Assembly: GCF_004210375.1 (NCBI RefSeq) | Contig: NC_134837.1 | Coordinates: 19,725,586 to 19,789,585 of the forward strand | Direction: 5' to 3' | Length of the DNA stretch: 64,000 nt | Source: Tachypleus tridentatus | Taxonomy: Eukaryota > Arthropoda > Merostomata > Xiphosura > Limulidae | Shown here: positions 1 through 12,400 of the stretch, one piece after another | Position numbering within the stretch: the first letter of the stretch is position 1 | Layout of the letters: every line of letters begins with the position of its first letter | Translations under genes and position numbers: made by a program | The notes under the pieces: generated by a model | What the model saw: only the letters and a program-made list of their open reading frames with translations | Databases searched by the model: none | Told to the model about the DNA's origin: nothing

Positions 1-208
1 ACACAGATGTACAGATGAATAAACAGTTTACAACACTTAACAGTCTTAAATTTAGGATATAAACTACCTAAAATATTTACTTAAGTCTTTAAGTAAATAG
101 ATATTGCCTGGTCTAATATTTACTAATGAGTTGAATTACACTTTATATTACTCATTTCAACACCTAAAAGAATTCAAAACCACAGAAATACAAGTACACT
201 TTACTTAC

Positions 209-436
209 GAGATTTACCAAAGGACCTCCTGAGTTTCCAAAGTTAATAGCAGCGTCAGTCTGAATATAGTCCATCTCCTTATGGTGTAAGCCAAGTTCCT
301 TGCTGGCCCGATGAACTGAACTAATTACACCTGCTGTAATGGTGTTACTCAGAGAAAATGGACTTCCCATAGCTACTACCCACTCACCTGGACGTATCTT
401 ACGAGACTGTCCAAGTTCTAAGGTCGGTAGATCAAT
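209..436 (-). CDS. HTRA2: HtrA2 exon 3: substrate pocket and catalytic Ser
   Basis: The acceptor is TTTTTAG just before 436 and the donor is GTAAGT at 208-203. The 76 codons run from [19 protein letters not shown] through [17 protein letters not shown] and [20 protein letters not shown]. Ser313 of GNSGGPL is the nucleophile. The entry phase (0) matches exon 2 and the exit phase is 0. Past the donor the frame runs on to a stop inside the intron, which is not coding. Confidence 0.94.
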
Positions 437-3400
437 CTAAAAACACAATAGAACTTTCTAGATTTAAAGCATATACATTAGTCATCTGATTTGAAAAAAA
501 CCTTAATATTAATAAATGTTTGAAGTTATGATGCAAATGCCAAAAACTGATGAAGGGTTAGAAATCAACAGTCCTTAAACTTGTTATAAAAAGTACAACC
601 TTCCCCCCCCACTCCTCTTAATTTAACCATTTTAAATTCAAATATCTGAGGCATATAAAGTTAACATTCTGCTGACTTGAAAATTCATTACAGATAGTTA
701 TTCACCTCTGCACAACAAAAACCTGCTGTGTCACTGCAGTGAAGGTTTTGTGCATCCCATAACCTTTGAAAGAAGCTCCAGACCCTATACCTATTAATAT
801 ATATTACTCCAGTCAAGGGATTGGAAACCTTCATAGAATAAGAGCCATTTTTTATTGTAGACTAAGACAAAAATATTTCAAGAGATATACCATGAACTAG
901 GTCTAACTGCCAGCCTAACACTACATTGCACTTTCAACTAACTGAGACATTAGAACATCAGCATACATTTCACGTTTAGATTATAATTGATTGATGATGT
1001 GTTGGCAATAAAGCTTTGGAATTTGAATGTAAATGAAAGTAAATGTGAAGTGCAACTGTATCCTGTTATTATGACAAATGAAAATTCACACAGTTTAGTT
1101 TTTGGGAGTGTATTTATAAAGAACCACATGTAATTGTGCAAAGAGCCACAGGCTACCAACCATTGCTCCAGCCCATGAGGTAATCATCATTAGATTATAG
1201 CTCTCATCCAATAGGAGAGTAACACAACCTTTATACACAGTAATCCTCATAAGCACTAGCACTTGAACAAAAGCTTCAGGCAAAAAAACATTATAATGAT
1301 TGCCATACATGGTAACAGTATGAGCATGTTAACCCAGACCTGTCCAAACAGAGAAAAAAAGAGGGACCCAAAATAAATAAAAAATTGACAATTTAAAAAC
1401 ATGCATAGAGGGATCATAAAACAAGTTACTTAAACAAGGAACCCCTATTTTGGCTCCATGTTGTTACCTAGAATTACAGTTGGTGCAGTCAAAAGAGGAA
1501 TTTGAAATTTGAGTAAATGTTTACAGAATCTCCAACCTTGTTTCCTTACTTGTTTTATAACCCTATTTACAGGTTTTCAAATTTCTAATTTTTCATCTGT
1601 CTTATTTACTGGCTTTTTAATGCTTAACTACAGAGAAAGGATTACTTGGTACCATAGCGAACGTTATACATTCAAATGACAATAAACATAGCTAGTAACT
1701 ATCTGTTACAGTTCGTGATGATTAATTGTAGCTATTGACTATTTCATCTCATTTATTTGAAAACGTGTGAAGGTGACTTTTATGTTCTTTAAATCTGGTT
1801 TCCATTTTTCTACTTATTTCTCCAATATACAAGTCGTGGCAGTTATCACATTGTATTTTATAAATAATGTTGGTGTGGTGTTTATTGGAGTAGTTTTGAC
1901 ATAGTATAGACCTTAGTTTTGTGCCTGGTTTTTGAATAAATTTGGCATTAACTAGTTTTTGCCAAATGTTGGTTATTTTTCTGCTGATGTCAGGAATATA
2001 TGGTACACAGCAGTATATGGTTTCATAATTTTTTAATTCGTGGGATATATTTACTTTTGTTAGTTGATTTTGTTTTTTGTCTAGGTGTGTGCATATAATG
2101 TTTTCTACAACTAGCACAAATAGCCCGCTTGTAACTTTGATAGAAATTCAAAAACAATTTAATATTCTACAGAAGGTTTGGGTGCACTGAAGTTAGCTGT
2201 TTTGTTATAGGCTGGCATTGGAATAACAATAATAATAAGAATTACACATGGACCAGTTTGAGTGGATTTACTTTTCCTTTTCAGTCTAACTTGCATGCTT
2301 TTTTATGTATTTTTATATGTGTACAGCCTTAGCAGTCAATAGTAAAGGTTTTAAAGCATTGTTTAAACTGAATCTTTACTGTTTTAGGGGGGTTTTGACT
2401 GAACATTCTCTTATGGTTTTGTGCAATTCTTTGTGACCACTATTATCTACCACTATTGAGGTTCATGACAAGCTCAACTTTGGTTTTCTAAGTAAAGCCT
2501 AGTGAGCTCTACATAACATGGAAAGAGGGCTCTAGTTTACAGTCCCTACAAAGCTAAAACTGTGCTACCACATTCCATTACTATTCATATCCTGTTTCTT
2601 GGCAGTAATTCACACATACATGATATAAGCAAGACAATGCTCGTCCCTCTAATTATATCCACATCATAATTGTAAATTACACATATTAAGTTAGAAAACT
2701 GGTAATATTAAAGCTATTATTTTCATCTTTGTACCAATTTAGCATTATTTATACATCTTAGTGAAGATAACTTTGTTTTTGTACTTGTTTTAATTCACAT
2801 ATACAATTGCTTCTGTCTTTCAGTTTCAACTGTTAAACAAGCACCATGTAAATTAGTAACGTTAGTAATTAAGGTTAACTGAGAGTTTGACATATGAAAA
2901 ATAGAAAACATAATAAATTCATAATTTAAAACAGTGTTATCATTTAAACAATCATTCTATTGGAAACAACCTTCCTCTAAGTTTAGGTGAGTGTAGGCTA
3001 TTAATATAACAAAAACTGAAAGTGATCTAACAGTAAATGTTCAGTGTTCTAGGCCAGTCTCTCTCAATCTAGGGTCAGAAAGGGTATTCTAGAAGGACTA
3101 TTATTCATGTCTGAAATTTCATTAAAATATTCCTAAACAAATATGATCTATATAATAATAAAAGTTTTCATATAATTAAATTTACATAAATTAAAATATG
3201 TAATTTTGGAATACAGTTTTCATATATATAAAATCTCTTTTACAAAACAAGGTTTAGAGTTTTGCAAAAAAAAAAACATTAATAACTTGAGGGCATCTTT
3301 TTATTTTAAAGTTTGAGAACCACTGTTCTAGGTCTTATTTCACAGTCTAGAATATCACTAATTGTGAATCTTCCTCTCTAGAATATGTACTTTCAGTTTA

Positions 3401-6400
3401 AAAAAAATACACAAATGGTATAAAAACCTCATACTTATTCCAGACCCTTCAAATTGTTAAGATACTGCACAGTGTTAGCCTAATATTAATACAATACTAT
3501 TAATACTAATAAATAGGTCTAAACTAAAGACTATCTCACACAACTTAGAGAAATTGCATAATAAATGAATTTTCAATACATAACTTCCTTGTTACTAAAG
3601 TAAATAAAAATAACTATGTAAAATAGGATATTTCCTCATATATTGAGTGGATATTTGCAAGTTAATAAGTTAAAATAGGTTAATTTATTCTCACTCTGTT
3701 TTCTTCTGATTAACTTGTGGTGAAAATAGTAGTACTTGTATTTTGAAATTGCTAATGTCAATCATGTTGGTTTAATTTTAACTTCTGAAGTCTTTTAGTT
3801 TCATAATAGGTCAACTTGGAGCAAAAGTTTAAATTTAGAAGTTAACTGAATGTTAGTATGTATCAAATTTTTTATATTTGCCAACAAGACTGATACACAC
3901 AATTTTCTTTCCTAACACAAATATATTTTAATATACAAATAACAATACAATTTATAATAGCGGTTATTACAAATAATAATTTATACACAAAAGCTTTACA
4001 AACAGTACTGAGTCTTAATTCTAATCTGGAACTGAATCTTTTACTGACAGTTCACAAAGAGCAAGTTACTTCTATATTGATACACCAGTACACTTCTCTC
4101 GATGGCTAGCTACTTCACTGAGCACACACCAATGACAATATCTTCTGTCCTCGTTGGAATACTAACATCCAAGGTTAACTCACCAAATTAAATGGATTGT
4201 AATGTTCGAAATCTATAAACATTCCTGGTCAAACCTCTGTAATTTTCCACTTAATAACCACTTATCACTACTATGGTTTCCAAGGTTTATTGTAGGCTGA
4301 CTGTAGCAAACCAACAATTTGGCCAATGCAAAAATTGCAACCAAGTATGTTAATTTTTGCAATATTTGTGTAGAGAAACCTTGTATCTAAATGCTTTGTT
4401 GAGAAAAAGAAACAAACTTATCTGAATTAACTGCTTATATACAATCCCAGGACAGAGGGTGCACTGACATATAGAGAAACTATATCACCAAGCAAAACTG
4501 AGTTGGGTGTGAAAGACTGAAGCAACTGAGATAAAATCATCAAATATATACAATCAGTATCCCAATACAGCCAATAATCAGCCACCATGATGCTAAACAC
4601 ACAGAATTTAATTGTCACTCTACCAGTGCTAATGGAAAAATACTAAGTAAATAATTAAAAATAACAATCTAGTCACTATTAACTCAGCTGACATGACTCA
4701 CACACATGTGAATGGCCCTCAAGACATAATAGGCTTAGCTATTATTCCCAGAGCTTTTGTTCATCACATTCATAATTTTCAGGTAAATGATAATATAGGA
4801 GTAGATCACAACCCTGTTCCATTTTCTTTATACCCCAATTACAACTAAACTAACCATCAGCAGCCACCAACTAATAACTAGCACCCCACGGACTGGGTAA
4901 TGTTTAACAGAAACATTATTAAGCATTTACATCAACAGAGATATGCCTCTATAATGCACTCTGATATAAATAAATATGCAAAAACACAAGTACTTAACGA
5001 AACAATTCCAAACAAAATATATAATTTTGATCTCACATCATGGAAACAAATCCCCAAAATTCACAAATTAATCAACACAAATAATTCATTTGCTCCACAT
5101 AAAACTTTAATCATCAATAACAACTACATATTAACAAATTTCTCAAAAAAGAATGAAACTGGTAATAATTCTGTAAATTTATATGTAATTCCCATCCTGA
5201 TCCGTCACTATTCTGGAAAAAGTTTAAAACCAAAACCAAGGGCAATATTATTAAGCTGCAGTATAACAATGTCACTGCCACATTTAATAATGAACAAATC
5301 AAACTGTTTGCTCAGTATTTTAACAGTATCTTTGCAATACCTAACTTACTTCTACTCATGTATCACATTTCAAAAATATAAAGGACGATATCGATAACAA
5401 TTCTAGCATTTTCATGCTCAAATTCTCTCTCTCAATAACACAAAATAATCAAGCTTTGAACCCATTTACACAACCAATATCCACTAACTGAAATAATATA
5501 CAGAATAACATGTGCAAAGTGCCTGGGAAGATGGTATAAACAATATGATTATCAAGTAACTTTCAAATCCCATTTTAAAACACATTTTCACAATATGTAA
5601 TTTATCTATACAACTGGGATACTAGCCAGTAATAGTAATATGAAAGTCAGCAATTATTAAAGTTATCCCCCCAAAAAATAATGATCTAAATAACTCTGGA
5701 AATAAAAGACCCATTAGCTTCCTCAACACTCATTGAAAAGTTAATGAAACCACTCATAACTAATAGAATTAACACATACTCGCATTTACCAACAGTTTGC
5801 AAACATAACGTTCACACCCCATCGATCAAACTTTTTTTCACTCTAGTAAATTTTCTGAAGTCACCTTAAAAGAAATCTTAATTCCACTAGTAGTGTGAAG
5901 AGAAAGAAGTTTCTGAATGCCTCTGGTTTTCTAACAAGCCTTTTATTAGATTTTAAAACCATTATACCTGTCAAGTCAATATGATAAACAAATCAGACCA
6001 ATGCTTAGCTATGCAAAGATGGAAACTCTGGTGGTCAAGTAATAACTACAAGTGTTAGCAGATGGTATGTTTCTGAAGTTCATCTTGAAACATGGGAGCT
6101 GCAATACTGTCTTTTTGAAGTGTATAACAACACTTCTTTTGATTATGTTTTAAACTTGAATATTTTGTGGACAATATGATAAAAATAAAACAAAACTTGA
6201 TGCTCTTTATCAGTTCTTTTTGTAGTCCTGGCATCACAGATAATTCTTCCAATGTCTCTATGGCTAATCAAAATGAATAAATATCAGCCACAAGTAGTAA
6301 ACCAAAGAAAATGTGTTTACAATGTCTAGGCTGTTAAAGGAAGTGGATACACCAGATCAGATGAAGGCTGAAGAAGAGTAATGCTGCTTACTTGTTTTTT

Positions 6401-9400
6401 AATACATAAATTTTTTCATTATATCTTGTACAGTTTGTAATAACTTTGTTATTGAACTTTTGTTCAAGTTATTTTATGCCTAACACTTGTTACCCATGTG
6501 TTCTGTGAATACTTAAGACTGTCTGCTGGATATTAGTAGGCTTGAATACCACACTTTCATTTATGTCATCCCATTTTCTCTACACTATTAAACATAGTAA
6601 ATTCTAAAAGTAACTTACTGCATCTATCCTGACTGTAGCCAAATCTCCATGAGGGTCAATACTTTCCACTTGACCTTCAAACACCCTTCCATCAAACAGC
6701 TTGACAGTGACATGTGAACGATTAGCCACAACATGAGCATTGGTCAAAATAAGGCCTTTAGAGTCCACAATGAACCCTGACCCATTTGATATAGTCATAA
6801 GCTGCTTTAGATATGGATGCCTAGAAAGAGACAACTTAGTTAACATCAAATATTTTCTAAATATACTTATAGTTACTCTACAAGAATTTTGTATCCATGC
6901 TTCTTTCTGAAAATATAAACATCAGAAAGAGAAAACTCCTATTAAAGCATGTTATCCACTGCAGGGTATCACTCAGCAGGATGTTGTATCCAGAGAAGTT
7001 TACATTTTCCTACACATAAAATCTATTTCCAATAATACTTACCTCCTTGCTTATACTCCACTATCTTGCCTCTAGCAATTTTAATGTTGTGATTCTCTCT
7101 CTATTTATGTGTTTGTTTGTTTAGAATTAAGCACAAAGCTACACAAAGGACTATCTGTACTCTGCCCACCACAGGTATTGAAATCCAGTTTCTAGCAGTA
7201 GAAGTCCACAGACATACTGCTGTGCCACTAAGGGGCTCCACTTATGTGAATGTGCCCTCTATACCAGTTCTGTATGTAATCTCTCAGTTATTACTTCTGG
7301 CAAAAAGACTGGCAAAATTATCAGACCCAAGCACTGACCCAGAAGGATGGGATGAGAGGAAGCAATTATTAATGGAAATAAATGTTCTGTATAAGAAAAT
7401 GTAAACTTCCAAAACTACCTCCTCTCCCACTTTAGTTAGAATCCCACACTGATAAAGTGAAGGAGCTAGTAAAGACAAGTTCCACACAGAAAGCATCCCT
7501 GTAAAAAAGTATGCAAAATGAGATACATTATAGCGCATTAGTGGGGTTTATGCTACTTCTGAAATAGGTACGTTATTTGCTCCAGTAATTTAAAATCTAA
7601 AACCTAAATAATGAAGTACAAGGCATAACACTGAGACAAAAAAGCATGCAAGGAAGATATCTATTCCAAAACTGTTTCCTCCTGCAATACCAGATGCATC
7701 TTATCTGGAAATTATGTACAAGCTCATGATAGTTACAGAATGTTATATGCAAGCTACAGGAATTACAAAGAGAAGGTAAGCAACACACAAGTGAACAAGC
7801 CCCTGCCCACAACCTGAAGAAGCACAGAACTGAACTCAGAATTAAGGGCCATTTATGCCTCACCCCACCTAAAAAAAGAGGTCATCCAGCCTGGTATTGA
7901 GAACCTAAACCCTATCTCCCAACCTGAGAAGCAAGGCAACACCCCAGCCTCTGGAATTGCAAAGAGAATGTGGAACAATTAGTTCAACTAATGGCTCAAA
8001 AATTACTAAAAGTAATAAATTGGCCAAAAAGAAAGGCTACACTCAACACAACCAAATAATGAAGTGTCAACTTTGAATTGGAATTACAAATACACTCTTG
8101 CATAAGTTGGTTCTGTTCCCACCAAACATCTGGGTAAATCCCTCAGAATTATGTGTGGGAGGGTATCCAGATTTACCCACTTCTGCTTAAATGAAATAAA
8201 GTGTTTCACTTAAGCAGAAGTAAAGAAGAACAAATTTCTGTCCACTACTCCAGCGATTGGAAATTGGAATTAGTAAAGACTCCCATGCTCCATGATGGAA
8301 AAGTGGAGGGAGAGCTCACATTGAGGAGTCCTAAGCAATGATGATTGTGAGATGTTGCAATAGATGAACCACATTCCCTATTTTGAAAAACAAACCAACT
8401 GCAATTTATTCAATCCAAGAGTTAGCAAGGATGAGAAAAATCCATTTATGCTATACTCACAAAATTCCACAAGTCGTGGTTCAGTATTGTATAATGTGTT
8501 TGGTACTGAATAATTGTATACCACCCAATGTCTTATTCACACCCCATCTCAACAGAGCTTATTACTGCCAGATATTTTATTATTAATTTACTGGGAGTGG
8601 TAACATTCTGAAGTAGCAATATGACTAAGAATGCTATAACAGGATCATGATTCTCTCAATGTTTCAACTACAAGTCTTCTTCAGGAGAGCATGACAACAT
8701 AGAGCCTTACACGAGTACATAGATAAATTTTTCTGGATTAAGATTCTTGGTCGCTAATGCTGTGCTGCTCTCTAACTGATCATTATCATCATCTGTTGGC
8801 CACAACCCAACCAGTCAGCATCCTACTCTCATCTCACTAAGATTACTCTATTTCTACCCACTTGTAGTTCCCACTGAGGTGTTTATGTTCTTTTTTAATA
8901 AGATGCAAACAGTTTCTATAGCTTTCCTTTGTTGCTTTTCCACCCTTTTGCTGATAATTTTAGTTTCCTTCCATTTAGACAGGTGTCCTGCTTCCTCTAC
9001 ATGTGCTACTATTGCACTGGTTGTATTGTGTCCTTTGATGTCTGCTTTATGTTCATTTACTATGGTTATCAGACCTCAGCTAGTTTCACTGCTGCCTGTT
9101 GTGTGTTTTTATCTACTGTCCTTTTACCATTTCTCTTACTCTTATTCCTGTCTTTGTTACCACATCTGTGGATGTATGTCTCATTAGTCTGAAACTTGCA
9201 TCCTGGACACTAGAAATCACTGTGAACTTCTCAATTCTTCCATTCTGTCTGCTGTCATTGCTCTTTTCTATGATGTTCCTTTATAAGCATGCCTGTAGGA
9301 TACTGCAGCTTCCTGAAAGCTTCCATTATGTGTTCATTTTTGTTATCTAAGAATTCTGGGCTGCATATCTATAATGCATTCTGGAAGAAGTCCAACACCA

Positions 9401-12400
9401 CAGTTGTCTTCACTTTATTGTTATATGGTGTGAAGAAACATATGAAATCATCTCTGTTGGTATGTTTTTAATAAACAGAAAACATTGGTCACTTATCACA
9501 TCTCCAAAATGTCAAGGAATGGTATTTTCCCATTTCTCTCTTCATCTATCATGAACTGTCTTCTAGTATCCTTCAGTCTTGCTAACGTCACCTGCATATC
9601 TCGTCTTGTTGGTAATTTAGCTAGAATTTTATCCACATATCTCAACCACATCTTGTGCCTGCACATGATGTCCTTGAAGGTTTAGATATTACATGATGGG
9701 TAGAATCTTGTTTATAGGGAACAGATGATTTTCAATGAGATTGAGAGCACCCACTATGTGATGGCTGTGAGCCCAGCAGAGGAGACTAGAGTACAAAAAC
9801 AAAGACGTGGATCAAGTACCCTCTTGACTGATGATTTAAGAGACAACCATTGAGTTAAAGGAATGCATCATAACTGTCCTACCCTGCAGAGATAACATAA
9901 AATGAACCACTGCCCTACAAACAACAAAGAGCATCAGAAGACTGATGTGAAGACCTAACAATCTGAGATTTCCTGTGTAATGCAACAAGGCATCTGTGAA
10001 CACATGGTAATCCAGACATGTAGAAGGAACATGCACCCCCATTGTTTTGTTATCCCTCTATCCATCAGAGGAAGCAGGAAGGGATATCTGTAAATCCAGA
10101 AGGTCCTTGATATGTTGCCAATGAACTTGTATTACCCACTGTAAGGAATGAATGTGGGCAAGGCCCAGAGGGATAAAATCTCCAGTGATGCCCAAATTCT
10201 CTTGCACAGGGAGAGAAGGTGCTGATAGTGCCCTCTGAACTAAAAACTCCACAGAGTGCAGACAAAAAGGAAAAAGATAAACTTGACTGAAATGTGAATT
10301 TAAAACCACTTCTAGATGAATAAACTACAGAGTGAGGTGGATAACAGACTTCTTCATCTTGATAAACTAACCAACTCAATCAGCTTCCCTGAGGAGAAGC
10401 TGGATGTTTAACGAAGACTCAGTGAAGGATGGAGTCAGTCATCCATAAACTTATGAAAATCAAGCACATCAGAGGAGAGCTACTAGGATGATACCTTGAA
10501 TAAAAATATCACATCAGAACAGGTTAAGATCTCTGAAATTGTTTTATCTTGAAAAATCAAGAGTAAGAAAGGATCTGACTGATGGGTTTAAGAATATTAA
10601 GGAAAACCAGAGTATCAATGCATCATCTTTTTCATATTTAATGATGAAAATAATGGGACTAAGAAACACAAATACAAATTTTGACATGATAAGGTAAAAG
10701 TCATCTTCAACCAAAACAGTTTAGACTTTGGAATGGATTGCTTTCAGATGTGATAGATGCAGTACATTCATAGAAATTTATCCCTCTGATCAGTAATCAC
10801 GTGGGGTCTCACAGACCTAGCCAAAAACTGTAAATAATACAATTAACATATGACAGCACCAAAGTACTTGTTGTTCTTGGTACCTACCTACAACTCTCAG
10901 TAGAGTGAGAGACCCCCAATTCTCTCATTTCTTTCCCAATTGGAAGTGGTGCTACATATTTTGTACTATAGGTTGGGCCCCATTGACCAACATTACCTCT
11001 CCTGGATAACCTAATACTGAGTGTTTGTTGGGTTTTTTTGGTACAACTAGAGCATCTCTACCTCAGTATGCCAAATATTAAAGGTACTTTGTCTCGACAT
11101 TTTCTTAACTTAATCTACTATGATTTATGTTGTATTTTGGTGTATAGAAGTAATTACAAATTTTTTTAAAGATACTTTCCATTATTTCCTTTTTCAAAAT
11201 AACATTTTAAAACATGAACTCCCATGTTACAAAATATTTTACACAATATTCATTGGCATGTTGATACTGTTCAATTTACAAAAATCAATTTTTTTTTATT
11301 CACTTGTGAATTAATAGATCCCATTGTACTCATGAGGTTCATTTCTCCTAGGTTACTAACAAAGGGTTAAAGAGAAGATTTGAAAACTTTAAATAATAAC
11401 TGCCTTTGAGTTTTTTGTGTTTAATGTTTAATCTAGTAGATGACACAGCCTAGATGAACCAACAAGTTGATTATTGTCTTTAATTTTTATGGTGTTCATA
11501 TTAATGACATCACTGGTTTAATTTTAGTTTTAACATAACATAGGTAGCTTGTTTTGATCAAACAATAATGATAATATTGATAGAAACATAAAGTGAAATG
11601 TTGCAGCTAACATTAAATTCTTTGCATTTCTAGCTGTATAGAAGATGTTGAGATATTTAAAAACTGATTTCTAACAATTAGTAAGTTGGACAAAATTTTT
11701 GTAACTGAAATTTAATTTGATTATCATAATGTAGGGCACGTATTTAATATGTCCACCAGTGAGACAGCATCAAGTATTCAGATTTACAATGCTAAAATAA
11801 GGGGTTCAAATTCCCCTCAGTAAGCACAGCAGATAGCTTGGTGTGGCTTTGTTATAAGAAAACACACCTTTAATATACAGGGTGGTCTGTAAGTCCCTAC
11901 CCATCCACATTGTGTCTCAACAACATTATAATACTAATGATGAGTTGAAGACAGCTGTTACTGCAGCATTTGGAATAATAACCCCTGCTATGTTGAGGAA
12001 AATGTCTCACAGAACATGGCATCGCATAATATTATGCAGCGAGAATGAGGGACAGCACACAGATACACTGGATACATAAGGTATACGGATGGGTAGGGAC
12101 TTACGAGCCACCCTGTAGATAAATCATTCAACAGTATGCTTGTAGAAATGAACCCTTGTATAGTAACAGATAAATGACTCCAGCTACTGCACTGTTTTCT
12201 TTAATAAAACTTAAGAGAATTTTGAGATATAATTCTAGTCATATTGATTATAGGTAACTGAAGGTAATTATTTCATTTGGAGCATCATGTGCAGCTACAG
12301 ACTTACTTGGAATACTGTGTACAGTTTTGTCCTACTTATCTAAGGATATTAACCAATTGGGAAGAGGTTCAGAAGACAAGTACAATGAAACACTTTTATT

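Larger units (their letters stand above)
437..6618 (-). other. HtrA2 intron 2 (about 6.2 kb)
   Basis: Bounded by GTAAGT and TTTTTAG. It contains a Penelope-like GIY-YIG fragment (1749-2117), a hAT-type MITE (3055-3325) and a jockey-type RT fragment (4894-5860). In 437-1740, 2120-3050, 3330-4890 and 5870-6600 I see only AT-rich sequence with no exon or repeat I recognise. Confidence 0.8.

Noticed and set aside
950..1310. Two overlapping minus-strand frames of about 70 codons in an HtrA2 intron
   Set aside because: No motif, no splice context and low complexity of composition; they look like chance frames in AT-rich DNA.
8879..9350. Overlapping plus-strand frames that look like membrane proteins
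   Set aside because: They are antisense shadows of the Penelope RT and GIY-YIG remnant on the minus strand.
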